Below are positions 23,816 to 36,012 of a DNA stretch of 64,000 bases, piece after piece. Numbering within the stretch: the stretch's first letter is position 1; each line of letters opens with the position of its first letter. Source of the DNA: Catenaria anguillulae PL171. Taxonomy: Eukaryota > Blastocladiomycota > Blastocladiomycetes > Blastocladiales > Catenariaceae. A program made the translations under genes and the position numbers. The DNA lies in NCBI GenBank assembly GCA_002102555.1, contig MCFL01000045.1:140274-204273 (forward strand), read 5' to 3'. Below the pieces are notes generated by a model. That model did no database searches. It saw nothing but the letters and a program-made list of their open reading frames with translations, and had not been told where the DNA came from.

Positions 23816-26053
23816 GGGCCTTGCCGTCGTTCCTTTTGTGCGACCTGATGGTGGACCCAGACACCTGGCCATTGAATAGTCGGTGCCGAAGCAAGTTTTT
23901 GGGCCTTTCTCGGGTCCGAATCGCAACCTATTACGGAGTAAAAACGGTGTAAGCAAAGCAGTTGGGTGAGTAAAGAGTGCAGGACGGAAGCCATAGATTG
24001 GGATGGGTTGGATGTGCCAAGGTGTGGAGAGGTGTCCAAGCTAGGGCGATCATGTGCGTAAGCAGAAGGTAACGTTCACAAGGAATGGAATGAACATACT
24101 CATGAGCCGGCCCTTGACATGCTTCGGCAGTGGCCCAATGCATCACGGGCAATTGAGCAAAACTCACCCGCGAGCTCCTCGTTATCCAGGCTGTCAACAT
24201 ACGCTTCAGTCGGGGCTCCACCGTCGCGATATCAGACTCAAAAAAAACTCCTATGCATGGCACAACCAAATGTCAACAGTCTGTCGACTCGACACTCTGG
24301 CAACCATAACATGCCTGGCGTACACACCAAATCCATCAAACCAAAACCAATGAGAAAAAGCTGGCTTGAGAGTATATCATGAATGGGTCAACAGCAGAGT
24401 GATTGGGGTCGGCCTGGTCAGGTGAAACAGTTCGGTTGGATCGGGCAAAGGCAGGCAGACGGTGGCCAGGCGCGTGCGATGAGGCAAAACGGAACCAGAG
24501 GTTGAGGACATAGCGAGTGCGAGCAGATTGCGCCTTGATCGTGGCAGGTTGACATGCTCTGCGACGGCAGCGACGACAGAAACGAGCTCGAGACATGCTG
24601 CCGTTCGGACCGCGCCTATGCTCGGTGTTCGTCCGTGGTGCGATACTGCGCGGTTGAAAGCAACTGGTTGGAGAGAGTCGCAGTTGCCGTGGCTGTCATG
24701 GGATTGTACGTGACAAGGGTGGCATGTTTGGTGGGAGCAACCGAGATGAAGGGCGCCCAAGCCGGCGTGGTGGCGACCGTAGTCAGGGATGGCTATTGAT
24801 TTCAGTGATGGGCTGGTGTTGACATGGCACCTCATGGACGGGGACCGCCGGCCATGCAGGGAATGGCGAGAGCGAACTTTACGGCTCGTGCGGACGGCTG
24901 TGGCTGTGGAAGGAGGATACCGGCGACGATGACGCGTATTCGGGAATGCGGGTGATGGTGAGCATTTCATTTTGGCTTCGAGTGGATTGCACTTGATACA
25001 TAGAAGTGGGTGTGCGGAAACATGACTGAGGAGACGATAGATCGAAGTGCCCTCGAACCACATTGCCGATCGACCCGCCAGATCATACTTCACCGTGAGG
25101 TAAGTATTCCAGAGGTTTGTCATATGACATTTCATACAGTTTTCGACGCAACTTGAAATTAGCTAAAGCAATACAATTCATGGGCTTATTAACGCCAATC
25201 ATGATGTTCCAGTACTGAGGAGCCCTCGTATCCTCCCACCGGACGGGAAACACTGACGCTTGCCAAATATGTGGGTGGCTTATGTGCAAAGACCTTGTTT
25301 GCTGGTTACAGCTCATGCAGCCCGTTTTCAGCATTCAAGCTGCAGGCCATGAAGGAAAATCCAAATGACATTTCATCTCACACATTTCGTGCTTTCAAGC
25401 AATGTTGCGATCCATGTGGCAATGAGGCAAACATTGCCATTTTCCTCTTTATCGTGTTCCTTGCAATGTCCGTTACAAGACACATGCCCATGGCACTGTC
25501 ACTCCCAGTGATGACGATATTCGCATCCCATCCCCAACCGAGTCATCGGTTACATCGCCAGCTCTGCCGTCACGTCTCGACGCGACTCAACATCAACCTC
25601 AACACACGCAACGGATGCCCACTGATGCCGACAATCGACAATACCCGACGATGCGAGGTCGCTGCTTGGTCGCTGCATGGTCGAAACAAGGCATTGGCGT
25701 ATGTATTTACCAACTTGTGGGATGGGATGGAAATCTGGTCGTCACTGGGAGTGACGGATGTGTCGCGAATGGTGTTTTCGTGGATGAGGGGGTCGCAGTG
25801 ACGCGCTGGTTGCTGCAGGGGCGTCGCCATACCTCGCGAGCGTGGCTCGAACGCGTGCTGAAGATATACACAATGACCATCCTTGCCATGATTGTATTCA
25901 AAACTTGAGGCAATCTTCGCCGATGACCCTCCGTCTTGGAAATCAGTAAAAAAATTCCAGGAGAAACGAGTCGGCTGCGTCCTCCTGCCTCCGCTCAGCT
26001 AATTACCTACATGCTCGTTCCCGCACGCGTCAACACTACAGACGGCGGTCACC
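23816..26053. other. Long stretch without a recognisable gene
   Basis: Frames of 80-250 codons occur on both strands (24377-25135 minus, 25271-25801 plus), but none shows domain motifs and they overlap one another. The last 80 bases before 26054 should contain the leader of the first type I family gene. Confidence 0.35.
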
Positions 26054-28615
26054 ATGATGCAAGACTTGAATGTCACGCCTTCGCCTGGCGCTTCGAATAC
26101 AGCCATTGATCTCGCACAGACATCACTCGTCAAGTTACACCAGTTACTGGCCGTGCTGCATTCACATGCGGCGTCGGTTGCCGTCATTGCGTATAGCTTG
26201 TCCGGGAATGCCGCCACCACTTTTCCAACGAGCGGGGCGCAAGCAACCTCTCAGCTTGGCGACGCTATTGCTCTCACCAATGAGCTCCTTGGCTCACAAA
26301 CCCAACTACTTCAAGCCGTTCAAAGGCTCGTTTCCTCCCAACCAGCATTCGGTACGCCGGTACAAATCAACGAGGGCTTTTGCGTCGCCAAAGAACACGG
26401 TCATTGCGGTTGCGCACAAGGAACCTCAAAGAACGCATGTGCTTCCTGCGCTACACTCCAACTTCGGCTGCTCGCTGCCAAAACACGAGATGGCCAGTTG
26501 AGATCACGACTCTTGGCAGTGCCATTTTCTCGTCACGTGCGCCGATACGAGCCAGCCGGTATTCAAAGCGGCTCATTCAAAGATCAAGTGTTTGCTCCAC
26601 ATATGCTGCAACAATTGAATCCGACCGAGACCGAAAGACGGCGGCATGATCATTTGCAACCGCCAAGTCTGCGCATCGATCCGACAACAGTCACCCCGCT
26701 TCAATTGTGCTTTCAACAATTGCCCTCACCACCCAAAACGGCACTGCCCGCAACTGGACAATCCACATCCGACCCAATCGTTAACCAATCACCGCAAGGG
26801 AGCCTCAACGGCCCAATTACAGAGCAAGAGCAGTGCAGCAAGAGTTCCCACCATCCCGATGCCGACTCGCGTCAGTCAATCGTGGCGCCATCATCAGCGC
26901 CTGCACCAAATGCAGCACCTGCCGCGAAAAGACAAGGATGCGACATGCACACTGCATTGAAGACAAAGCGCCCACGGGTGGCACCTGCTCCACCATCATT
27001 GGTCGATTCAGGTGCACTGGTACCCGTCCTCTATTTATGTGATCTCGGGGACCTTGCATCCCATTCTGATTCACCTTGCTGATGCTTTTCGCAGATGGAT
27101 GAACAAGTAACCAGGCAAGATACTGCTCCCGCACCAGCGCTTCTCGCTGTGCCCGCTGCTCCACTTGACATGGCTACCCTATTTGCGTCACTTCCTTCAA
27201 TTCCACCGCCGCCGTCTGCCACGCCGCACGCCGTCCCAGCAGCCGCGCCAGCAATTCAACATGCCACCCCTGTCGCTTTCATGGCCAAACTGAACAAGTT
27301 GATGAGCTACCAGCCGTACCGAACTCGGTATGGCTCGAGGGGCAACCTGCTCACACACGCTCGCAGTAGCTTTGTCCTTCACCACACATTTCTCCCCGCG
27401 CGTCAGTTGGATTCTATGACAGCCGCGGGGTACCTTGCACTTCTTCAACAAAATGCGCTGTTCAAGAATCGCTCTCCCTACAAGATCATCGAGCTTCTAC
27501 TTCCACTCGGCTTTGGTGTGCACAAGCACCATGGGCAAGTGTACGCAACACTCTCACCCAATCCCAAAAAGGTCCGCGATATCTTGTACTCGTTCAACCG
27601 GCCCGTTTTCTTGGTTGGTACAGTCACCCGCGACGCGCGCCAGGATTTGTGGGACGCATTGGTGGCAAGTGCGCCTGGATCGATTGAGATACCCGCAGAG
27701 GCGGTTCTGGGGCTGCTGCTGAGCGTCGAGTGTGTTGGATTGGAGGAGCCAACGGCAGACTCGCAAGTGCCGCGCGAGCAGGATCGGATGCATTGCGTGC
27801 GCGAACGAGTTGCAATTGTGGTGGTGCGTCAAGTGCCAAGGACGGCCATCTACGAACGGGACATGCAGGACGAGGACTCGTCATATGAAATCGATCAAGG
27901 AAATGAGCACGAGCAGGCGTCGGGCGAGGACGACGACTCGAGCCCGGAGGAGCGAGACTCGGATGTTGGCGATATGAGTACACTTCGACCACCCAATGCA
28001 AGTCAACCCAAATCGTCAACGGAAGCCCCAGATCAGCTTGCGTTTCCGCCCTTCATCGCTTCCGCATCTGCAAAGCTCGGCATCAAACTGCGCTACAGTT
28101 CCGGTCGCCTTCAAGTCCAATCGAACGAAACGGTTCTAGCACACGAGCTGGTCCCTGCACGCGATATTCCCACCGAGCTCCGGGTCCAGTACATTGCCAA
28201 GGCACAGCCATACTTCAAGGAGTCCAGCTTACCGTTTCATATCTTTGCGTACGCCATGCGCCGTGGACACAGCAACCCATTTTCGCATGCCGAAGTCAAG
28301 CGCGCCTTGGCCGATTCCGGCATGGAGCGCAGGTATCATGACACGACCTTCTACGGTGCGCTCAGGAACACAGTCGCGCGACCCTTGTTTGTTGTGGACG
28401 AGCTAGATGTTGAAGAGCATCAGCATGTGTACCGACGGCTTGTGGAGGCGGCAGAGGGCGAATCGGGCGCGGGTCGGGTGTCGGATGAAGCGCGCCTGGT
28501 GATGCTGTTAGGACTGGAGATTGTTGGGCTTGAGTTGCCGAGAGAGGTGGATCAAGTGCCCGCGGTGGCCGACCGTATGTATGTGGTGCGGGAGAGGTAT
28601 GCATTGATTCAGTGA
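26054..28615 (+). CDS. GPTRPF/RERYAL repeat-domain protein, type I copy A
   Basis: Two exons (26054-27019 and 27095-28615, intron 75 bp, GTACCC...CGCAG) give an exact 828-residue frame. The N-terminal 60 residues form a predicted helix-rich segment (LAQTSLVKLHQLLAVLHSHA). A long low-complexity linker follows. Domain 1 (about 395-565) runs from RYGSRGNLLTHA through LPARQLDS, LLPLGFG and RPVFLVGTVTRDARQDLWDA to LGLLLSVECVGLEEPTADSQ and CVRERVAIVVV. An acidic spacer separates it from domain 2 (about 649-828). Domain 2 has VLAHELVPARDIP, ARPLFVVDELDVEEHQHVYR and LVMLLGLEIVGLELP, and ends in YVVRERYALIQ at the stop. There is no signal peptide, membrane segment or catalytic motif I know. Next to it lies a close paralogue in the same orientation, 220 bp downstream. 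Confidence 0.8.
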
Positions 28616-28835
28616 ACACCAATTTTTGTGCCATGTTTCCTTCTCCTCTTCACTTTGAACTACATCGCGCACAACGCGCGTGCCAATGGAGTTCGATCAT
28701 GCATCAACTTCGCGAGAAGGCAGCGCCAGCGAGGGCGACGGACTTGAAAGAAATCGTCACCGAAGATATGTGGTCGACCAATGGAACTCGTGAGACTCTT
28801 GGCAACCTCAATACACGACCGTTTCAGCCGCCGAC

Positions 28836-31343
28836 ATGATTGCTCTCGATCCAGAACCGAATCGCCATCTCAGCGTGGAACCGCTTGACACACCGCCGCC
28901 TTCGGCCGCTGACTTGGCCCGAACGTCGCTCTTCAAATTACACCAGCTGCTGGCCCTATTGCACACAAAAGCTGTTGTAGCAGCACAGCTCGGCCAAGAA
29001 CGTGGCGCCTCCGACAATTATACCCAAAGCGATAGCGGCACGGGGGGCAGTACACCAGACCGTTCTAATTTTCGGCTTGATGATACAATCCGGCTCACGA
29101 CCGAGGTCTTGGACACGCAAGCGGAACTGCTCATTGCCATCGAAGACCACGAGTCCTCTTGTGCGTTGCAAAAGACCAGCACAGTTTATGACAACCAGCA
29201 ATTCGAACCGGAGCAAGGTCACTCGAGGCATCCAGATCGAGTCGATTTTGACGCTGACGGCAATGATCCGGATCGTCTTTCCCCTCCTTCGACATTGAAA
29301 CGGCCTGGGCCTGGGCCCGACTTTTTCACTGCTCATGGTCCCACAAAGCAGCCTCACTCGACTTCAGCAACAGGGTCAGCCCAGGATATGGTCGAATCAC
29401 TTCCAAAGGTGTGCGTCGACGGCTTATCCCGGTGCCTTTACGTGGCTAACAATGGGTTTTTACTCGAATTCCAGATAGCATCGCCTTCGCTTGCCGTTAC
29501 AGCTGCTGCACGTCCTGATTCTCTCCTGTCAACATCAACTGCTCCAAGTTCCTCGCTCCTTGCACATTCGTCTCACCAGGATGCTCTATCGGCAGTGGCA
29601 AATCCTGCCCGTTCTGCATCTGCCGCTCCGCCCATCGATATACCCGCCCTCTTTTCAGCGCTTCCATCACTACCGCCCACTCCCAATCCTGACCCGTCTC
29701 AAGCTGGCGAAACGCAGCCCCGGATTCCACTCGGCACACCCTCTGCACTGGGTCTCGATATTCCTAGCCGCAAAAAAATCTATCGCTCACGGTATGATGC
29801 CACCGGCGTCCTACAAACCCAATCTCCTGGCGCCCTTGTTCTTGCCCACACACTGTTACCCCCTCGCACACTCGATCCGGCTGCCGCGGCCGTGTATCGC
29901 GCGAGATTATGCAATCCAGGATGTAAAAGCCGCGCACCTGTCAAGGTCATCGAGCAGCTGCTTCCGCTCGGGTTGGGTGAATCCATGTCGCATGCCGAGT
30001 TACGCGCGGCGTTGTCATCATCATTGAGTTCGAGCAACTTGAATGGATCTATCTCGTACGCGTTCAATCGACCCGTGTTCTTGCTTGCCACGGTGGACAG
30101 GGACTTGAGGAGAGACTTGTGGGATTTGTTGGTTGCTCAGTTGGGAGACACCGCGGCCGAACGGATTTCGCACAAGGCGCAGCTCGGTTTGTTGCTTGGC
30201 GTCGAGTGTGTTGGGCTTGAGGAGCCAACCGTGGATTCAAAGGTGCCACTGCAAGCCGATCGCCGGTATTGCTTGCGGGAGCGGATTGCCATTGTGGATT
30301 TTCGCCGCCGGACACGAGCAAAGTCAGGCAAGATTCTGGGGCCGTTGCTGGAAGGCGACGACGATAATGTTACGCAGGTTGACGATTTGTCGACGATCGT
30401 GGGAGCAAAACAACCCATGCTGTCCAAAATTGACCCGATGTCAACCAACTTGCCTGCCGCTGCCGTGCAAGCAGGGATCCTTCAAGCGCCTCCAGAACCG
30501 TATCGGAAAGCCTTTTCACATCAAGGACCTGACCAGGTCTCTCTCCATCAAACCGTTCCAACTCAAGTGCAGGAGCAAGCCGACGTCCTCGCTCTTGCCC
30601 AAGCTCAATGGCAAGCCGAGTTTCAGGCTCGTTTGACTGCTCATGCATTTGCCATCGGTCTTGCGGCTGCAAGGATGGTGCATCCTGAGGCTCAGTCCCA
30701 GTTCGACCCACTGGCGTCTGTCACTCAAGCTCAAGCTCAAGCTCACCTCCAACATGTCCATGCGTTGCAGACCGGGCAGTTGCCATTGACACCTTCCAAT
30801 CGCGACCAGACCACAGCAACCTATGAGAATGCTCGATGCATTTCCGGCCAGCTTCAAATCCATGCCCATGCCTCCGTCCTCGCGCACGAGCTCGTCCCGG
30901 CACGCGAACTATCGGCCGAGCGCAAAGCCCGGTACCTCAACGTGGCCGTCTCGGATTGCGCAATTCGCAGCTTGCCCTGGATCGTGTTTCAACTCGCCAT
31001 TGGCCGTGGGCCGACGCGGCCGTTTTCGCTGATGACAGTCAGGCAGGCCATGGCCGAGGCCGGGATGGATGCCGGCGGCACATGTGACGAGACGACGTTG
31101 CGCAATGTGGTCAATGGTGCGGCGTCCAGGCCGCTGTTTGCTGTGGACGAGTTGCAGATTGTGGAGCATGAGCATGTGTGGATGCGATTGGCACGGCAAG
31201 TGGAGAAACAGCATGTGTTTGTGCCGCCACACACAAGGCTGGTCATGCTGATGGGTTTAGAGTGTGTGGAGCAGCAAGTCTCGGATCAGATTACGGCAGG
31301 GCGCTTATATGTGATTCGTGAAAGATATGCCCTGATTGTGTAA
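28836..31343 (+). CDS. GPTRPF/RERYAL repeat-domain protein, type I copy B
   Basis: A single open frame of 835 residues starts at 28836 (MIALDPEPNRHLS). The architecture copies its upstream neighbour: an N-terminal helical segment (LARTSLFKLHQLLALLHTKA), a linker and two tandem domains. Domain 1 (about 318-487) contains ALVLAHTLLPPRTLDP, LLPLGLGESMSHAELRAAL, RPVFLLATVDRDLRRDLWDL and LGLLLGVECVGLEEPTVDSK. Domain 2 (about 666-835) contains VLAHELVPARELSAERKARY, AIGRGPTRPFSLMTVRQAMA, RPLFAVDELQIVEHEHVWMR and LVMLMGLECVEQQ, and ends YVIRERYALIV. Between the domains is a Gln/Ala-rich helix (QAQWQAEFQARLTAHAFAIG). Unlike copy A, no intron is required. The 220-bp spacing suggests tandem duplication. 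Function unknown. Confidence 0.8.
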   Translation: MIALDPEPNRHLSVEPLDTPPPSAADLARTSLFKLHQLLALLHTKAVVAAQLGQERGASDNYTQSDSGTGGSTPDRSNFRLDDTIRLTTEVLDTQAELLIAIEDHESSCALQKTSTVYDNQQFEPEQGHSRHPDRVDFDADGNDPDRLSPPSTLKRPGPGPDFFTAHGPTKQPHSTSATGSAQDMVESLPKVCVDGLSRCLYVANNGFLLEFQIASPSLAVTAAARPDSLLSTSTAPSSSLLAHSSHQDALSAVANPARSASAAPPIDIPALFSALPSLPPTPNPDPSQAGETQPRIPLGTPSALGLDIPSRKKIYRSRYDATGVLQTQSPGALVLAHTLLPPRTLDPAAAAVYRARLCNPGCKSRAPVKVIEQLLPLGLGESMSHAELRAALSSSLSSSNLNGSISYAFNRPVFLLATVDRDLRRDLWDLLVAQLGDTAAERISHKAQLGLLLGVECVGLEEPTVDSKVPLQADRRYCLRERIAIVDFRRRTRAKSGKILGPLLEGDDDNVTQVDDLSTIVGAKQPMLSKIDPMSTNLPAAAVQAGILQAPPEPYRKAFSHQGPDQVSLHQTVPTQVQEQADVLALAQAQWQAEFQARLTAHAFAIGLAAARMVHPEAQSQFDPLASVTQAQAQAHLQHVHALQTGQLPLTPSNRDQTTATYENARCISGQLQIHAHASVLAHELVPARELSAERKARYLNVAVSDCAIRSLPWIVFQLAIGRGPTRPFSLMTVRQAMAEAGMDAGGTCDETTLRNVVNGAASRPLFAVDELQIVEHEHVWMRLARQVEKQHVFVPPHTRLVMLMGLECVEQQVSDQITAGRLYVIRERYALIV

Positions 31344-31465
31344 AGTAGTTGTCGAAATGCAGTACAAGTGCTGTGGACATCTCTGATCTATGTATCGACG
31401 CATTTGGATATCAAGACAGATAATGATACAAGCAAGCCATTCACCCCTGTCTTTGGGCATTACAC

Positions 31466-34400
31466 TCACAAGATCCACTCACACAACACAAACCGCCTGT
31501 CTTCTTCGATTGTGCTCTCAGCAGCCTGTCCCTCCATTTCTCTCACACCCAAGCCAACCCGGGCCTTACCCGCTTCCTTTCCACCCGCTTCCACGATCAA
31601 CGGCTCCATGCTCAACAGCTCGCTCAATGCACCCTTGACACTTTGTGGTGTCATGTCGGCAGGCTCACCAAAAAATGCCTCACGAAACACGTCGGCCATG
31701 ATAAATGGCCGGGTCGGGCCACGCATGATGGCCAAGCACAAGATGCGGTGTGCAAGCGGCGTCAAAAGCGTGCAATGTGGCGAGGGCGAGAGCAGTGAGT
31801 TGAGAAAGTGATGAGTAGAGAGTTGCAGATAAGCAGTCATTGTTGCCGCAGGTAGAGGACGAACTGCCAAAAGCCCGGATGATGCCAGCAGTGCTCGTGA
31901 CGGCAGCGGCGGTGGATCAATATGCGGGGAAGATGGTGGTGCGTCAGTGCGTGTGTGTATAGCTGCCGCGGGAGCTGGCGCTTGCGGTGGAGGGAATACT
32001 GATGGAGGACGTAGAGCACCTGGACATTCCGCACGCTCAGGATTTACAAGAAAAGGGTCGCTGTGAGTCTGTGCTGGTGACGGCATGCAATGCGTCGGGA
32101 CATGAGTCGGTTGGCGTGATTGGGCAGGTAGTGAGTGTGGAGGCAAGGTAGGCTGGGGTGCAAGTGTGTGTGGATTGGACGCGAAATAGGCATTCGGCGA
32201 CATGCCGTGCTCGAGATGTGGTATAGAATCTGGCTGTAGACGGCGGAAAGATTTGTTGGCCGTCCCAATGGCACTGAGTGGAGGAGGTGGTCGTGATAAA
32301 GAAAACGCCGCAGACTTGGGTCGTTGTGCTGACGGAAAGCGAGAGGGAAATGGCTGCGTCGGAACCAAACTTTGGTCCTTGTGAAGTTGTGAATCGCTGA
32401 GTGGCGCTGGTATAGCAGGCAGCAATGACCAATTACAATGTGCTGATGCCTTGGGATTGGAGTTGCACAAAGTGTCTTGACCGCCACTGGCATGGGTATC
32501 GTTGCATGCCCCAGATTGGACAGATGGAATTGAAGGCAGCTGGGGTAACGGCGTATTGAGTGCGAAGCCAGATTGCGCTCGGTCGACATCTGATGGTGAC
32601 ATGGCAGTGTCCAGACCAGGACTGGTAAAACTGAGAGATTGGAGCAGATCGGGCGCCCCTGAGGCGACCTGTAAATGAAGGGAACGAGACGCGGCACAAG
32701 GAGATTGCTGATGGGCATGGCCAAGTGGAGGAGTTTGCATGGCATCTGGCAAGTGGTTGAGTGGTGGGTCTTGAAGGAAAGCAGGCGGTGTCAGCGAATC
32801 AGATGAAGGCTTGGATGGCGCGGGAGAGGGCAGACAATCCCCTGCGATGGATTTGGGTGGCGATTGTGACTCGGCAGGCAGTGGGAACACATTCAACATC
32901 TCATCGGCCACACATCCATCGTTGAGCGGGAAGGTGGCCATCTTGACTGCCGCGGACGTGGGAGGAATCGAATGTGAATCCGCTGTGGGCGAGCATGAGC
33001 GAGGTGGCGTTTGCTGAGGTGCCGTTGCAAGATCAGACACTTGAATGTTTTTGAGTGAATCGTCTGCAGGCAATGGGTCCATGGGCACCGACATGATTGT
33101 GCAATCGCAGCGAACGTCTGACTTGTCATCCACGTCCATGCCATCATCCTCATCATCGCTCAACACCAACACATACGGCTGTGCCTCCTCGGCACACTTG
33201 CCCAAATTGTCCTTGTTCCCTTCTTCAACATGCGCCTCAGACGCGTACGCGACAGCGATCCGCTCGCGTAGCATGTATACATTGGCACCCTCAACACTGC
33301 TTTCTTGCCTCTGCTCAATCCCCACAAGCAATACCAGCTGCTGTCCACCCTTGTTCAAATTGCCGCAAGCGCCAAGCAACATGTCCCACCACTCGCCCAG
33401 CACTCCGGCCTGACTTGATGTTGTCGTCACAACAACCCATTGGTTGACCGATACATTCAGCGCGTCCTGGCACGTTGAGCGCAAGAGATTGAGGTGCGCG
33501 TTTGTGCTGCAATCGCCGAACCCAAGCGGGAGAAGGGATTGGATGACACTGAGACCGGGAGATGTGTTTGCAGAGGACGAGAGCCTGGCAAGCTTCAACG
33601 TGTATTCGGCGCTGAGGGCAGGGTCAAGAGCACGGGTTGGAAGTAGACGGTGGGCGATGACGGTGAAGTTGGGCAAATGCAAGTTGATTGGCGGCAGGTT
33701 TGGCTTGGTAGCAGTTGGCGGAGTTGGTAACGTGGTCAAGAGTATAGAGATCATGCACTGTGAATTGCGTAAATCGTGTGAGTTTGAAAGGACAGGACCA
33801 TGGCGTCCTGAGGAGAAATGAAAAGTACCGCTTCCGATAGCTCATCCACACGCATTTCTTCTTGCTCGCTCGGATCCTCTTCCACTTCCTCTCGATCATC
33901 ATTGAAATACTCGATTCCTGCGGGTATCTCGACCTCGCCCACCACCAACGCCACCCGTTCTCTCAACCGAAACCCGCTCGTGTCTCTGTTGGGCACAATT
34001 GAGTCCGGAAACAGCCCTCGGGATGCTCATCGCACTCAACACCAATCGCAACCACAACTTTTGCCTGCACCTGCTCAATATACTCGCGCTCCGCATCCGA
34101 CAGCATTGCCAATAACTGGCTTGCCCATTGGCTCGTTTCAACGGGCTGCACGCAGATCGCGACCATGGGCCGCAAAATCCACGCAGTCAAGCAATTGCCG
34201 GCCCTGAGTACCGACAACCAAGTGGAATCGATCCGTTGCGCGAGTTGTTGAGCTGTTTGACTGCACGTCGGGCCTGCAGCAACAATGGCGGGTAACACTT
34301 GAGCCGTGTTTGGCTTTGCAGGATACAGATCGTGCATGTGCTTGATGTACGTGTCGAGAATGTGTGTTGGTATGCGGCGCGCGGGGATCAGTGTGTGCGC

Positions 34401-35237
34401 GAGGACAAGAGCCGAGGAGGAGGATGAGGACGAGAAGAGGGCGAGACGGCCACTCGAGGTGTAGCGCGTGCGTTTGAATGTTGCAAATTGGGTGGTGCGA
34501 ATGGCAAGTGGGACGACGTGTGGAGTGCGTGGAGGTGGCGGTGCGAGAAATTGAAAGTGGTCGGAAATTGTCGAGGGTGACGGTGCAGTAGTTGCAGGAA
34601 TGGCTGGGTTGAGAGAATGTGCTGGTAAAGGTGGCTGTGGCGCCACGGTCAAGCATGGCGCAGATGGCGGTTTGCTAGGAAGGGGAGGAGCAAGTGGCAG
34701 CTGTGACGAATGGGCTGCAGGCGATGCCAGAATTGAGCGAAAGACCGCCGTTTCGCGCTGCTGCTTCAGGAGCTGTAGCCGCAATTGTGGATCTGACAAC
34801 TTCTGACTATCATCGCGCTCACAATTCCGAGTGCGGATGGATGTTGGGTGGGTGCTGGCCGCAGCCTGCCTCGCAACCGCGTTGTCTCGAGCAATTTCGA
34901 CTCGCCCAGCCGCGATTTGAACGGCAAGCAGTTCGCACGTGTCGAGGATCAGGTCCTCCAATTGTTGAGAGTCTGCGTTGCCGGAGGGCTGCTGAGCGGC
35001 GACGAGTTGGATCAAATGCCTGAGCAAGAGGCGTGTCTCGGCGGTGCTGGTCTCGAGCTGTTGGGCGACGGTGCGACGCTCATGACTGCGGTCCCTGCCA
35101 TCACAATCGACTTGCTGCTCGTGTTGCGGAGCCTGAGACTCAGAGGAACTCGTGGCTGGCGGTCGGGAGGAACGCAAGGGTGCACTGCCATTGGATGCAA
35201 GCAGGTAAGCTGGTAGTAGACGCTCGGAATCATCCAT
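31466..35237 (-). CDS. GPTRPF/RERYAL repeat-domain protein, type II copy A
   Basis: The ATG at 35237 starts MDDSERLLPAYLLASN. Exon 1 (35237-33829) carries a helical region and domain 1 (about 257-430: RYTSSGRLALFSSS, LVLAHTLIPARRIP, VVVAIGVECDEHPEG, LRERVALVVGEVEIPAG). A 71-bp intron (33758-33828, GTACTT...TTCACAG) leads to exon 2 (33757-31466). Exon 2 holds domain 2 (VIAHRLLPTRALDP, VIQSLLPLGFG, LVLLVGIEQ, YMLRERIAVAYA), a Pro/Ser-rich linker of about 400 residues and a C-terminal domain 3 (LCLAIMRGPTRPFIMADVFR, RRFVLCEWIL). Compared with copy B, one base is missing near 34018, which shifts domain 1's end. Otherwise the frame is intact over about 1230 codons. A patch after domain 2 (VLVLSDDEDDGMDVDD) looks like a SUMO-interacting motif. 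Confidence 0.75.
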
Positions 35238-36012
35238 TGCGAAGTGTCCGGGATCGCCGACTGGCGTGCTGCACGTCTCGCGGCAAGTGAACGTAGTGTC
35301 GCATCATTTGCGAAATCTTTGCTGAATAGTAAGATAGATGGATCTGCGTTCGTCGGATCGGAGCCTCACATTTCGGTCTTGGTCTACTGGTTCCGTCGAG
35401 GCAGTGGTCTTCAGCGGTTCGGTGCCCGCAGTGTGAGGCATGTTGGTGATCCTTGCACATAAATACATGGATTGTTCGGGTGTTCGTTGCAATACAAGTG
35501 CGTCGAGCTTGTTGTTGCGTTCTTTTTAGATGACGTGAACGATGTGAATTTATTTACATGAAAAATGGATCTGAGCCGAGGATAAACAGGATGTGGGTTG
35601 ATACAAATAGCAGTAAATGCAACAAACCAGGCAATGATGTTACCCCACACGGACCAGCCTAGATACAAAATGACGCCAAGAGAGTGACCCAATGAAAGAA
35701 ACAGAAATGAGAAAGGGGAACACACATGAAACCGGTAAAGGCGTGCCAAGGGGGGCATAGAAATGAGACAAGATCCAATAAGAATGGGAGAACAAGAGGC
35801 GCTGCCAGGCGCAACAGGTATGTATGAACACACCCTCGCGGGCGTGCAAAACAGAGAGACAAAAAACAAAACGGAAAAGGAGGATTGTGCGGGACAAGCG
35901 ACCACCAACGAAAACATTCCGACTGCACCTGTTTTCACGAGGAATTTAGGTGTACTGCTGCTGTTCGAAACGAGCGAAATCCGGCCAATTGAATGAATCC
36001 TTGTGCTGTGGC
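35238..36012. other. Spacer between the Argonaute 3' end and type II copy A
   Basis: An open minus frame runs into this region from the Argonaute gene only if its last intron is ignored. No independent gene is evident. It should hold the Argonaute 3' untranslated region and the promoter of the type II gene, both on the minus strand. Confidence 0.5.

Noticed and set aside
35411-36012. Extending Argonaute to a stop at 35411 without the last intron
   Set aside because: The spliced form gives the family-typical MYFM end and an exact frame; the extension encodes no conserved sequence.
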